A stretch of 64,000 nucleotides of DNA from Xanthomonas floridensis (GCF_001642575.1 NZ_LXNG01000012.1:1-64000), one strand, 5' to 3'. Positions 1-8,121 are shown, counted from the first letter of the stretch. Made by a program: numbers and translations. The notes: generated by a model not told the origin, from the letters alone.

Positions 1-230
1 TGCGCTATCGCGGCTTGGCGAAGAATACCGCGCAGGTGCTGACGCTGTTCGCGCTGTCGAATCTGTGGCTGAAGCGAAAGCAGTTACTGCCTGCCGTGGG
101 GAAGGTGTGCCTGTAGCAGGGGCAACACCGCGCACATGCGCCGGAAACGGCCAAAAACCGCAGGCCTGAGCGTCATTGGCGCGACCGATGCGGCTTACCT
201 CATCCTCCGATGGCGTTGATCAGACCATCC
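1..230 (+). mobile_element. IS5-family insertion sequence, right end
   Basis: The window opens inside an insertion sequence. The transposase ends at 116, and about 114 bases later the element appears to end at 230. Read inward on the minus strand, the end starts GGATGGTCTGATCA, which resembles the IS5 terminal repeat. The next four bases, 231-234, are TTAG, fitting the YTAR target duplicated by IS5-group elements. The minus-strand toxin gene beside it is cut exactly here. The left end lies outside the window, so the matching inverted repeat and TTAG cannot be checked. Confidence 0.75.
3..116 (+). CDS. IS5-family transposase, C-terminal 37 residues
   Basis: Only the last 37 codons are in the window; the frame is open from base 3 and stops at TAG 114-116. 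The peptide begins RYRGLAKNTAQVLTLFALSN and ends in a lysine- and leucine-rich tail. RYRGLxKN followed by a helix with LFALxNLWL is typical of the extreme C-terminus of IS5-family DDE transposases, just after the catalytic glutamate. The intact gene would supply the recombinase for the element whose end is at 230. Whether the rest is intact cannot be seen. Confidence 0.8.
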   Translation, partial: RYRGLAKNTAQVLTLFALSNLWLKRKQLLPAVGKVCL

Positions 231-501
231 TTAGTAGGTCTGCCTGCTCTGCTTGATTGAAGCGTTCGTCGGCTGGTGCCCATTCGGCATACCGAAGAAG
301 CATGTCGGCAGCGGCTTCGCCACGCCCCGGCTGACCGAAATCCCACTGCATGATGCCTACCGACCAGCCTGAGTTTCCCGTGCTGTGTTGCAAGGCGTAC
401 GCAGCGCCAAGATTGACTTCGCTTGAGCGTCCTACAGCATTGTAAGCAAGAACTTCAAAGCTCTGCCGGGTTAGTGCGTTGTATACGTAGTTTTGCGCCA
501 T
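220..501 (-). pseudogene. Lysozyme-like toxin N-terminal fragment, truncated by IS insertion
   Basis: 93 codons, ATG at 501, AGGA about 8 bases upstream. Roughly the first 89 residues are native; the last codons (R-M-V-stop) are read from the IS terminal repeat. The fragment contains RQSFEVLAYNAVGRSSE and GWSVGIMQWDFGQPGRG. I recognise this as the start of lysozyme-like or peptidoglycan-binding domain proteins of Xanthomonas, many of which are substrates of the antibacterial type IV secretion system and carry a C-terminal XVIPCD signal. Here everything downstream is lost or displaced beyond the IS. It starts 9 bases after the stop of the lipoprotein gene, in the immunity-then-effector order typical of such pairs. 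The family is an inference from pattern recognition; the truncation is seen directly. Confidence 0.65.
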
Positions 502-510
502 ACTCAGATC

Positions 511-1071
511 CTACGGGATGGATTTGGCAAGTTGCTCAAGTTGTTGGACGCGTGAACGTGTGATGCTTGCTTTACATGCTGCTGATAGATCTTCCAGCTC
601 GCTGCGAGACATCCCCTGTACCATGGGCTCGGCTTGGCAATAGCTGTCGCGATAACTTCGCCAAGCATTGGCAGATGCCACAAAATTTTTTTCAAGATCA
701 TCAAGATACGCAGGGTCATCGCTTGTATAGCTGGAGTAACGTGTGCGTGCCTTGCTGATGATCTGTTTCTCAGTTGCAGTCATTCTTTCATCGATAGCAT
801 GACTTTGCTGCAGTGCTACACACGCAGGCCCTGATGCTTGGCAGTCATTTTTTGACAATGCCAACAGACAAGCCTCTCTGTCAGTGTTTGTACCAGCTCG
901 TGAACAATCCGTACTGGTCTTTGATGTCCTTGACTTGCTTTGCGTGGTGGCGCCGACATCTGGCGACGAACAGCCGGTCAATGCCATGAGTAATGATGTT
1001 GCCATCCACGTTGCGGCGCTATGTCTACGCTGCGCAGAAAATTCATCTGATTTATGCTCTTTTCTTACCAT
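511..1071 (-). CDS. LprI-like lipoprotein, probable immunity protein
   Basis: 186 aa. A positively charged N-terminus is followed by a hydrophobic stretch and the lipobox LTGC (Cys34; Cys12 if translation starts at Met23), so it is likely a periplasm-facing lipoprotein. The mature part is cysteine-rich and ends in a helical domain with YLDDLEKNFVASANAWRSYR and a late Cys, which resembles DUF1311/LprI lysozyme-inhibitor domains. Gene order (directly upstream of a truncated lysozyme-like toxin, same strand, 9-base gap) fits an immunity gene that protects the envelope from the cognate toxin. GC and codon use are lower than in the neighbouring housekeeping genes, as is common for transferred toxin/immunity modules. 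Function is inferred. Confidence 0.7.
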   Translation of the reverse strand: MVRKEHKSDEFSAQRRHSAATWMATSLLMALTGCSSPDVGATTQSKSRTSKTSTDCSRAGTNTDREACLLALSKNDCQASGPACVALQQSHAIDERMTATEKQIISKARTRYSSYTSDDPAYLDDLEKNFVASANAWRSYRDSYCQAEPMVQGMSRSELEDLSAACKASITRSRVQQLEQLAKSIP

Positions 1072-1196
1072 TCGATATGCGCTCCAATTACCGGATTAGA
1101 TAATCAAGCTGGCCAGAGAAATCAGGCCAAGGCAAGCTCTCTTCGCGCCAGGTTGGCATGGGGATGTCGGGGATACAATTGAAGTTAATTGCAACT

Positions 1197-2588
1197 CTAT
1201 AATGGTGTCAGCGGCAACACCTTGCCCGGATTCAAGATCCCATCAGGATCCAGCGCCGCCTTGATCGCACGCATCGCGGCCAGCGTGGCCGGGTTGAAGG
1301 CCTGGGTCATGAAGTCGCGCTTGGCCACGCCGATGCCGTGTTCGCCCGACAAGGTGCCCTCCAGTGCCAGCACCAACGCGAACACGCGCGGCAATGCCGC
1401 ATGCGCGCGTGCGTGTTCATCGGCATCGTCCGGGTCGTACATGATGTTGACGTGCAGGTTGCCATTGCCGGCATGGCCGAAGGCGACGATCGGCAGGGCG
1501 AACTCCGCCGCCAGCGCTTCCACGCCTGCAACCAGGTCCGGGATGCGCGACACCGGTACCACCACGTCTTCGTTGATCTTGCCTGGCTTGATGGTGCGCA
1601 ATGCGGGCGACAACGCTCGGCGCGCGGCCCACAGTTTGTCGCGCGCGCTGCCATCGGCGGCGATGTCCAGGCTGATGACGCCCTCGCCATCGGCGGCATC
1701 GTGCAGGGCTTGCAATGCGTAAGGCAACGTGTCGTGATCGCCATCGGCTTCGATCAACAACATTGCGCCGGCCGCGGGCACGTCGCTGCCATTGCGACGC
1801 AGCAGCGCAATCGCACTGGCATCCATGAATTCCAGCATCGTCGGCATGGTCGGTTGTGCCATCACCCGCGACACCGCAGCCGCAGCGCTGGCGGCATCGC
1901 GGTACAACGCGCGCAGCCCGGCTTGCGCAACTGCACGCGGGGTCAGCTTCAAGGTCGCTTCGACGATGATCGCCAGCGTGCCTTCGCTGCCAACCAGTAA
2001 ATGGGTGAGGTCGTAGCCGGTGGAATTCTTGGTATACGCGCCGCCGCAGCGGATGACGTCGCCGGTGCCGGTCACTGCGACCAGGCCGAGCACGTTGTCG
2101 CGGGTGGCGCCGTACTTCACCGCGCGCGGGCCGCCGGCGTTGGTGGACAAATTTCCGCCAACACTGCAGATTTCCGCACTGGACGGGTCCGGCGGCCAGA
2201 ACAAACCATGCGGCTGCAAGGCCTGCTGCAGGTCGCCATTGAGTACGCCAGGCTGCACCACGGCGCAGCGGTCCTCCGGGCGCACTGCCACGATGCGATT
2301 CATGCGCGCCATCGATACCACCACGCCGCCGGAAAACGGCACCGCCGCGCCGGTGGTGCCGGTGCCGGCGCCGCGCGCCACGATGGGCACGCCATGCGCG
2401 CGGCAGGCCTGCACGATCGCCACCACCTCGTCGGTATCGCGCGGCAGCGCCACGGCGGCGGGCAATGCCCAGCGACGCGAATCGTCTTCGCCATAGCGGC
2501 GCCGCGCGTCGTCACCGGTCAACCAGCCATCGGGGCCAAGCCGCGCGGCCAGCAACGCGGCCAGGGCAGTGGGAAGCACATCGGTCAT
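1197..2588 (-). CDS. FAD-linked oxidoreductase, GlcD/D-lactate dehydrogenase type
   Basis: 463 aa from ATG 2588, which overlaps the stop of the upstream gene as ATGA. The N-terminal half is a FAD_binding_4 domain with the pyrophosphate-binding stretch RGAGTGTTG at about residues 68-76 and the conserved GGNLSTNAGG. The C-terminal half is a FAD-oxidase_C domain with GHAGNGNLHVN and SGEHGIG, hallmarks of 2-hydroxyacid dehydrogenases of the VAO fold (GlcD, Dld, human LDHD). It probably oxidises D-lactate or a related 2-hydroxy acid; the substrate cannot be read from the sequence. A longer frame runs upstream, but the coupled ATG and domain start favour 2588. Confidence 0.9.
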   Translation of the reverse strand: MTDVLPTALAALLAARLGPDGWLTGDDARRRYGEDDSRRWALPAAVALPRDTDEVVAIVQACRAHGVPIVARGAGTGTTGAAVPFSGGVVVSMARMNRIVAVRPEDRCAVVQPGVLNGDLQQALQPHGLFWPPDPSSAEICSVGGNLSTNAGGPRAVKYGATRDNVLGLVAVTGTGDVIRCGGAYTKNSTGYDLTHLLVGSEGTLAIIVEATLKLTPRAVAQAGLRALYRDAASAAAAVSRVMAQPTMPTMLEFMDASAIALLRRNGSDVPAAGAMLLIEADGDHDTLPYALQALHDAADGEGVISLDIAADGSARDKLWAARRALSPALRTIKPGKINEDVVVPVSRIPDLVAGVEALAAEFALPIVAFGHAGNGNLHVNIMYDPDDADEHARAHAALPRVFALVLALEGTLSGEHGIGVAKRDFMTQAFNPATLAAMRAIKAALDPDGILNPGKVLPLTPL

Positions 2589-3124
2589 GAAGTGTGATCC
2601 TGTGGTGCCGCGCGCTGGATGCATTTCCATCCCAGCACCGCGACGGTGAGCGGCAGCCAGACCCAGCGCAGCTCGGAGAGCAGCGTGGCAAGGCCGCGCG
2701 CATTGAAGAAACCGTTGGCGAAGGGCGACACGCGAATCGGCCGCCATGGCGCGAACCAGCGCGCCTCGCTCCAGGGCCAGGTCAGTGCAACGCCTAGGCC
2801 ACCGGAGGTCATCGCATCCAGCAATGGATGCGATGCGGCGCAGACGAACAAGAACGCTGCTGCCTGCAGCGCGTCCGCACGCAACAGGCGATGCGCAACA
2901 CCACCCAGCAGCGCGATCAGCCCGGCAAACAGCAACGAGTGGCTGGCACCGCGATGGCCGAACGCATCTGCATACGGAACATGCAACGCGAACGCCAGCA
3001 CATCGGCATCGGGCAACATCGCCGCGACGATGCCGGCACCGAGCAGGCGCGGCGACAGGCGGCCGCGTTCACTGGCGCACCAGAGCGCAAGCGGCACCGC
3101 GGCATGGGTGATGATGGTGGGCAT
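2585..3124 (-). CDS. YdjM-family membrane-bound metal-dependent hydrolase
   Basis: 179 aa, ATG 3124. It begins MPTIITHAAVPLALW and contains MLPDADVLAF, GHRGASHSLLFA and ASHPLLDAMTSGG. This spacing of H, D, HRGxSHS and HPxxD is the YdjM (DUF457) metal-ligand signature. Several hydrophobic segments (about residues 25-45, 70-90, 95-110, 150-170) indicate an inner-membrane protein. In E. coli the homologue is an SOS-regulated membrane protein of unknown substrate. The stop overlaps the start of the oxidoreductase by four bases, so the two are probably translated together. Confidence 0.85.
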   Translation of the reverse strand: MPTIITHAAVPLALWCASERGRLSPRLLGAGIVAAMLPDADVLAFALHVPYADAFGHRGASHSLLFAGLIALLGGVAHRLLRADALQAAAFLFVCAASHPLLDAMTSGGLGVALTWPWSEARWFAPWRPIRVSPFANGFFNARGLATLLSELRWVWLPLTVAVLGWKCIQRAAPQDHTS

Positions 3125-3141
3125 CGCGCGTGAGTCGTTCG

Positions 3142-3510
3142 TCAGCAATCGTCGGCGCGGAAGGCGTCGCGGATCCAGTTCAGCACCGGCGGCTCGCCGC
3201 TGGCTTCCACCACATCGAAGCGGCACGGCAAGGTCGCCAGTGCCGGGTGATGGGCAAGGAACAACTGCGCGGCCAATACCAGCTTGCGGCGCTTGCGCCC
3301 ATCCACCGACGCCGCGCCGCCGCCGAATCGGGCATCGCGGCGGTAGCGCACTTCCACGAACACCAGCATCTGGCTGTCGCGCATCACCAGATCCAGTTCG
3401 CCGCCGCGGTAGCTGGCATTGCCCACCACCAGGCGCAAACCGGCTTGCTCCAGCATTGCGCGTGCGGCCGCTTCCACTGCCGCACCGCGTTGCTGGCGCG
3501 CTGCCGGCAT
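3142..3510 (-). CDS. YraN family (UPF0102) endonuclease-like protein
   Basis: 122 aa. The pattern GELDLVMRD followed by VFVEVRYRR is the D...ExR core of a small PD-(D/E)XK nuclease fold as in YraN/UPF0102. The N-terminal [20 protein letters not shown] helix is also family-typical. It lies 3 bases downstream of the lpoA-like gene on the same strand, the conserved lpoA-yraN pairing of gammaproteobacteria opposite rsmI. The biochemical role of the family is not settled; a Holliday-junction-resolvase-like activity has been suggested. Confidence 0.9.
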   Translation of the reverse strand: MPAARQQRGAAVEAAARAMLEQAGLRLVVGNASYRGGELDLVMRDSQMLVFVEVRYRRDARFGGGAASVDGRKRRKLVLAAQLFLAHHPALATLPCRFDVVEASGEPPVLNWIRDAFRADDC

Positions 3511-3513
3511 GGC

Positions 3514-5244
3514 TCAGCGGCCGTCGGCGATCGGCACCGGGCGGCCACCGTTGAAGGTGGACCAGGCCGGCGTGCGCAACACATTGCCGAAGCCGTCCAG
3601 ATGCAAGGTGCCGGTGGCGCCGCGCAGGCCGCCGTCGGTGCCGGTGGCGAGCTTTTCCAGGTACGCACTGATCTTCCAGGCGTCATAGCCGAACGCGAAC
3701 AGGCGTGCGGCCGGGCCGCGTGCGCTGGGCAGGGTGCTGGCCACCTGGCTGGCCGCCGGCAGGCCGGAGACGCCGAGCGCGGTCCAGGTTTCGCTGGGGT
3801 AGACGATGCCGTCCAGCGCCAGGTCGTCCTCGACCTTGCCGGTGCCGGCGACCAACTGCGAGGTGCCCACACGCGACTTGCCGGCAAACCCGCTCAACGC
3901 CAGCTGCGGCGCCAGCGCGCGCGCGGTGTTGCCGCGTACCGCCAGGAACACCGCATCGGCGGTGCCGTAGTTGCGCAGCTGCGCACCGATGTCGCCCGGC
4001 GCATCGGCCACGCTGATGCTGCCGGCCACCGTGCCGCCGCGCTCGGTGAAGCGATCGCGGAAGGCCTTGATGGTGCGCTTGCCGTTGTCGTCGCCGGTGC
4101 CGACGATCAGCACATTGCGGCGCTCGCGCGAGAGCAGGTACTCGGCGGCCATGATGCCGTCGTCTTCCGGTGCCAGCGAAAAGCCTGCGCTGCCGGTCGG
4201 CGGCGCCTTGTTGTCGGTGGGGCGGTTGAGCGCCAGCACCGGCACCGCAAGCTGGCCGCGCGCGAACAACGCGCTCACTTCGTCGCGCCCCAGCGGGCCG
4301 ACCACGTAATCCACGCCGGCACCCACGGCCTTGTCGTAGGCGGCATTGGCACCGGCGGCAGTGCCGGCGGTGTCGAAGAACTGCACCTCCGGGCGGCGGC
4401 GGGTTTCGGCGTAGTAGCCGGCCAGCAGTCCGTCGCGCACCGGCGCCGCGGCGGTGGCCAGATTGCCGGTGAGCGGCAGCAGCACGGCCAGCTTGACCGG
4501 CGGGCGATATCCATCGCGCTCGGCCGGCGGGCGCTTGCTGGTGTCGAAGCCCCACTGCGCATCGCGCTCGAACGCGCGCGGCAATGCCAGGCCCCGGCTG
4601 ATCAGCGCGCGACCGGCGAAGTTGTACAGCGGGTCGCCGGCCGGCAGTGCGGCCGTACGGCCTTTGAGCGTTGCATCGTCCAGCGCTGCCAGCAGACGCA
4701 CGATGGCGCGCTGGTTGTCGCTACGGGGCGTGCCGGTCAGGCTGGCATCGGCGCGTGCACGGTCGGCGGCGGCGGCGAACAGGTCGCCGGTGGCTTCCAG
4801 CGCAGCGGCGCGTGCCAGCAGCCAGCGCGTCTGCAGCGGCTGCGTCAGCCCCTGCGGGCTGTCGCCCAGCGCCTGCAGCGCCTGCGCGCCCTGCTTGTCG
4901 ATCACCGCCAGTTCGCCGGTCAGCAGCCCGAAGCGGGCACGGTCTTCCCCGCTCAGATGGCGTGCATTGACCTGCGCCAGCAGCGTGCGCGCACGCGCAT
5001 CGTCGCCGGCGTCGTGCCAGCCGAATGCGGCGGCGGCCAGCAGGCGGCTGCGCTGCGCACCGCTGGCGCTGGCGGCCTCGGCTTCGAGCTGCTGCGCCGC
5101 CTCGCGCGGCTTGCCCTGGTCCAGCAGCGCCAGCGCCGCGCTCTGCGTCGGCGAGGCGGTCTGGGTGACGCTGCTGGTGGCGCAACCGGCCGCCAGCATG
5201 ACCAGCAACGACAGGGCGGAGATCCTTGCAACACGCTTGTTCAT
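3514..5244 (-). CDS. lpoA: LpoA-type penicillin-binding protein activator (LppC family lipoprotein)
   Basis: 576 aa. ATG 5244 starts a lipoprotein signal ending LAAGC (Cys21), which sets the start although the frame extends upstream. The N-terminal half is an alanine-rich helical (TPR-like) region; the C-terminal half has the periplasmic-binding-protein fold of LppC/LpoA (PPVKLAVLLPLTGNLATAA, YVVGPLGRDEV). The protein is expected to sit in the outer membrane and reach across the periplasm to activate a class A penicillin-binding protein. The position divergent from rsmI and next to yraN is conserved in gammaproteobacteria. The E. coli partner is PBP1A; the partner here is not visible. Confidence 0.85.
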   Translation of the reverse strand: MNKRVARISALSLLVMLAAGCATSSVTQTASPTQSAALALLDQGKPREAAQQLEAEAASASGAQRSRLLAAAAFGWHDAGDDARARTLLAQVNARHLSGEDRARFGLLTGELAVIDKQGAQALQALGDSPQGLTQPLQTRWLLARAAALEATGDLFAAAADRARADASLTGTPRSDNQRAIVRLLAALDDATLKGRTAALPAGDPLYNFAGRALISRGLALPRAFERDAQWGFDTSKRPPAERDGYRPPVKLAVLLPLTGNLATAAAPVRDGLLAGYYAETRRRPEVQFFDTAGTAAGANAAYDKAVGAGVDYVVGPLGRDEVSALFARGQLAVPVLALNRPTDNKAPPTGSAGFSLAPEDDGIMAAEYLLSRERRNVLIVGTGDDNGKRTIKAFRDRFTERGGTVAGSISVADAPGDIGAQLRNYGTADAVFLAVRGNTARALAPQLALSGFAGKSRVGTSQLVAGTGKVEDDLALDGIVYPSETWTALGVSGLPAASQVASTLPSARGPAARLFAFGYDAWKISAYLEKLATGTDGGLRGATGTLHLDGFGNVLRTPAWSTFNGGRPVPIADGR

Positions 5245-5326
5245 TTCAGATCCATTGGACAGGGGCCGCCAGGGCGGTCCGTTGAAAACCGCTACGATTC
5301 TACCCTTTGCCCCCGGAAGACCGCTG

Positions 5327-6154
5327 ATGATGTCCCCTGGAACCCTGCACGTGGTCGCCACGCCGATCGGCAACCTGGCCGACCTGTCGCCGCGCGCGCA
5401 GGAGGTGTTGCGTGGCGTGGCCGCGATCTGCGCCGAAGACACCCGCCACACCCGCCAATTGCTCAGCCATTTCGGCATCGACCGCCCGCTGCTGGCCCTG
5501 CACGACCATAACGAAGAGGCCATGTCCGAGCGCATCGTGGCGCGCCTGCGCGAGGGCGAGTCGCTGGCCATCGTCAGCGACGCCGGCACCCCGCTGGTCA
5601 GCGACCCCGGCTTCAAGCTGGTGCGCGCCGCCCGCGCGGCCGGTATCAAGGTCAGCCCCGTGCCCGGCGCCTGTGCGGCGATTGCCGCGCTCAGCGTCGC
5701 CGGCCTGCCCAGCGACCGCTTCGGCTTCGAGGGCTTCCTGCCGGCCAAGAGTGCCGCCCGCCGCGAGCGGCTGGCGCACCTGGCCGGCGAGACCCGCACC
5801 CTGGTGTTCTACGAGTCCTCCCATCGCATCGTCGAGTCGCTGGCCGACCTGCGCCTGGCCTTCGGCGACGACCGCCCGGCGGTGATCGCCCGCGAACTCA
5901 CCAAGCTGTTCGAAACCGTGCTCGACGGCAGCCTGGCCGAGCTGCAGGCCAAGGTCGAAGCCGACGACAACCAGCGCAAGGGCGAGTTCGTGGTGATGGT
6001 GCAGGGCGCCGCCGACGCCGCCGACGGCCAGTTGGCCGAAGGTCGCCGCGTCTACGCCAAACTCGCCGAACACTTGCCGCCATCCACCGCTGCCAAGCTG
6101 GCCGCCGAGCTGACCGGTGCGCCGCGCAAGGCGTTGTATGGCGGCAATGGCTGA
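5327..6154 (+). CDS. rsmI: 16S rRNA (cytidine1402-2'-O)-methyltransferase RsmI
   Basis: 275 aa. Two ATGs lie in tandem at 5327 and 5330, with GGAAGA at 5315-5320 as ribosome-binding site. It begins MMSPGTLHVVATPIGNLADL and has EDTRHTRQLL, SDAGTPLVSDPG and VPGACAAIAAL, the tetrapyrrole-methylase-fold motifs of RsmI. It methylates the 2'-O of C1402 in 16S rRNA using S-adenosylmethionine. It is divergent from the lpoA-yraN operon with an 82-base gap that must hold both promoters. Its last 8 bases overlap the next gene. Confidence 0.95.
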   Translation: MMSPGTLHVVATPIGNLADLSPRAQEVLRGVAAICAEDTRHTRQLLSHFGIDRPLLALHDHNEEAMSERIVARLREGESLAIVSDAGTPLVSDPGFKLVRAARAAGIKVSPVPGACAAIAALSVAGLPSDRFGFEGFLPAKSAARRERLAHLAGETRTLVFYESSHRIVESLADLRLAFGDDRPAVIARELTKLFETVLDGSLAELQAKVEADDNQRKGEFVVMVQGAADAADGQLAEGRRVYAKLAEHLPPSTAAKLAAELTGAPRKALYGGNG

Positions 6155-6863
6155 CCCGCAGGCTGCGGAGAGCAAAAAGAAGGCACTGGAGCTGAATCAG
6201 TTCCAGTGCGTCCTGGATGTGTGGCCAGAGGCATTTCCAGCTCCTGCGAGTGCGTTGGAGCAGCCCAAAGAACCAGCCGCCGATATTCGCTTTCGTCTCG
6301 CCGATGGCTCCAGCTACGCTGTCGAGATCACACAGCTGCTGCGCTCCGAAGGTAAGGAGCGGCTGCGTGCGCGAGAAAAGTTGCTTGTCGCGCTGAGACC
6401 TAGGCTTGCGCGGCTGTTGCCGAAGGTGCGAGTAAGCCTGAGTTTTGCCGACGGTGCCCTTCCCGGACTTGCGGAGGCCGTTGAGCAGATCGAATACCTG
6501 CTTCGCCCGCACGCAAGCATGAAGGAGCCGCACATTGTCATCAGAAGCGGGCTTCCTGCGTTCATCAGCCACGTGCAGCTGTGGCCGTCCGATCAGCAAG
6601 GGGTTCTATCAGGCGGCGACTTCAAGGTGACTGCCTTGGTCAGGGATCAGGTAGCACAGTGCATCGGTCGCAAGCACCGAAACATCAGTGGATACCGCGC
6701 GCACGCTGACGCCGTCGCACTCTTGATCTACTGCCCGATGGCGCCTTCGCTTGCGCAGCACGCGATACCGGCGGAAGCGATCGGAGGGTCGTTCGTGCAC
6801 GATTTTGAACGCGTCGTTCTTTATGCCGAAGAAAACGGCAGGCAGGGCATGATCTGGCGATAG
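6147..6863 (+). CDS. Uncharacterised protein with PD-(D/E)XK-like motif
   Basis: 238 aa from ATG 6147, overlapping the rsmI stop by 8 bases. I do not recognise the family. What can be seen: ADIRFRLADGSSYAVEITQL near residues 45-65 has the D...(V)ExT arrangement of many restriction-endonuclease-like folds, and a basic helix RKHRNISGY with a following hydrophobic strand (ALLIYC) lies near residues 175-200. There is no signal peptide or membrane segment. Base composition is less GC-rich than in rsmI, and the gene sits between two conserved loci (rsmI and rnpB), so it looks like an accessory insertion. A nuclease or defence role is only a hypothesis. Confidence 0.65.
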   Translation: MADPQAAESKKKALELNQFQCVLDVWPEAFPAPASALEQPKEPAADIRFRLADGSSYAVEITQLLRSEGKERLRAREKLLVALRPRLARLLPKVRVSLSFADGALPGLAEAVEQIEYLLRPHASMKEPHIVIRSGLPAFISHVQLWPSDQQGVLSGGDFKVTALVRDQVAQCIGRKHRNISGYRAHADAVALLIYCPMAPSLAQHAIPAEAIGGSFVHDFERVVLYAEENGRQGMIWR

Positions 6864-6880
6864 CGCGTATAGTTCGCCCC

Positions 6881-7232
6881 GGCGGAGTCGGCCAGACAGT
6901 CGCGTCACTCGCAAGAGTGCCGAGGAAAGTCCGGGCTCCATAGGGCAAGGTGCCAGGTAACGCCTGGGCGGCGCAAGCCGACGGACAGTGCAACAGAAAG
7001 ATACCGCCTACGTTCCCTTCGGGGAGCCGGTAAGGGTGAAATGGTGCGGTAAGAGCGCACCGCGAGTCCGGTAACGGACCGGCACGGCAAACCCCACCTG
7101 GAGCAAGACCAAATAGGGATCCATTGGCGTGGCCCGCGCTGGATCCGGGTAGGTTGCTTGAGCGCTGCGGTGACGTAGCGCCTAGACGAATGACTGTCCA
7201 CGACAGAACCCGGCTTATCGGCCGGCTCCGCC
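6881..7232 (+). ncRNA. rnpB: RNase P RNA (class A)
   Basis: The 5' part has CCAGACAGTCGCG and then GAGGAAAGTCCGGGCTCC, the invariant CR-I region; GTGCCAGGTAACGCC follows. The 3' part has GACAGAACCCGGCTTATCG, the conserved CR-V end. The two ends pair as helix P1: GGCGGAGTCGGCC at 6881-6893 with GGCCGGCTCCGCC at 7220-7232 (one G-U pair). Length of about 352 nt fits bacterial type A RNase P RNA, which removes tRNA 5' leaders. Transcription ends were set from P1 and may be off by a few bases. Confidence 0.95.
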
Positions 7233-7262
7233 GCCTTTCTTGGGCGTAGGCCCAAGAAAGGC
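7233..7262 (+). terminator. Perfect 13-bp hairpin after rnpB
   Basis: GCCTTTCTTGGGC (7233-7245) pairs perfectly with GCCCAAGAAAGGC (7250-7262) around a GTAG loop, starting one base after the P1 helix of rnpB. It probably ends the RNase P transcript, although no T run follows. The same hairpin, slightly shorter (GGGCGTTCGCCC plus AAGAAGG), starts the later repeat units, so it is also part of the repeat family. Confidence 0.6.
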
Positions 7263-7812
7263 ACCCACGCTTCGTACCGCCTTCGGCGGTACAAAACGCG
7301 GGCCCCGCTCCGGGCATGCCAGATCCCCGCGGCTGTTTCGCTGCCTTATAGGGCGTTCGCCCAAGAAGGCACCCACGCTTCGTACCGCCTGCGGCGGTAC
7401 AAACCGCGGGCCCCGGCTCCGGGCATGCCAAATCCCCACGGCTGTCGCCGCGCCCCCTTGACTCAAGGGGGCTTGCAGTTAGGTGGTTGGTCGCGGCGCT
7501 TGTGCGATGCGCTCGCTCACCCCAATTGCGGAATGGTTAGCCGAATAAGTGGTTGAATGGCGTGTCCAGGGCTTTGATGGGCATGCCCAGATCCCTACTG
7601 CTGTATCGCTGCCTTCTAGGGCGTTCGCCCAAGAAGGCACCCACGCTTCGTACCGCCTGCGGCGGTACAAAACGCGGGCCCCGCTCCGGGCATGCCAGAT
7701 CCCCGCGGCTGTCGCCGCGCCCCCTTGACTCAAGGGGGCTTGCAGTTAGGTGGTTGGTCGCGGCGCTTGTGCGATGCGCTCGCTTACCCCAATTGCGGAA
7801 TGGTTAGCCGAA
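7233..7812. repeat. Array of three related intergenic repeat units
   Basis: A block starting GCACCCACGCTTCGTACCGC occurs at 7261, 7369 and 7637. It continues through the palindrome GTACCGCC-TGC-GGCGGTAC, then a GGGCATGCC motif and CCGCGGCTGT. Unit 1 is short (about 108 bp). Units 2 and 3 are about 200 bp, nearly identical, offset by 268 bp; each carries the hairpin CCCCCTTGA/TCAAGGGGG (7453-7471 and 7720-7738) and ends at GGTTAGCCGAA (to 7545 and 7812). Unit 3 runs into the last codons of ccdB. No protein-coding signal is convincing here; open frames in the array repeat the same peptide and are by-products of the repeat. Confidence 0.85.
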
Positions 7813-8121
7813 GGAGCGGGTGAACAGCTCGTCCAGTGCGTCGATGATGGCCTGGCCTTGGTCTTTCAACGTGCCGGCAGGCTTGCTGAGCACTGACAGC
7901 GGCACCGAGGTCATTTCCAGGGGTTGCAGGATGACGCGTTGGCCGGCGACGGTGAATTCCGGGGTGAAGCGGGACGGGGTTGGCGAGTGCTTGGACTTGA
8001 TGACCAAAGGCACGACGACACGGCGGGGAGCAGCGTCGAAGATCTTCGACTGGACCACGACCACGTAGGGAATGTTCTTGTTCTGTCCGACGTTTGCATA
8101 GACATCGAACTGGTCGGTCAT
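7804..8121 (-). CDS. ccdB: CcdB-family toxin
   Basis: 105 aa, ATG 8121 overlapping the antitoxin stop as ATGA. MTDQFDVYANVGQN starts it, and the middle (VVVPLVIKSK, FTVAGQRVILQPLEM) matches the CcdB/MazF-like fold. CcdB toxins poison DNA gyrase through the extreme C-terminus (Trp-Gly-Ile in the F-plasmid protein). Here the protein ends in RSFG: the final Phe-Gly-stop is encoded by TTCGGCTAA, which belongs to the neighbouring repeat and is also present at the end of repeat unit 2 where there is no gene. The C-terminus may therefore have been replaced and toxicity altered. Confidence 0.85.
   Translation of the reverse strand: MTDQFDVYANVGQNKNIPYVVVVQSKIFDAAPRRVVVPLVIKSKHSPTPSRFTPEFTVAGQRVILQPLEMTSVPLSVLSKPAGTLKDQGQAIIDALDELFTRSFG

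Noticed and set aside
3130..5511. Long plus-strand open frame opposite yraN and lpoA
   Set aside because: It is antisense to two clear genes, its peptide is Arg/Ala/Gln-rich without domains, and long antisense frames are expected at this GC content.
7215..7733. Small minus-strand frames with a repeated RRYEAWVP-like peptide
   Set aside because: They are translations of the intergenic repeat, share no ribosome-binding site and end at repeat boundaries.
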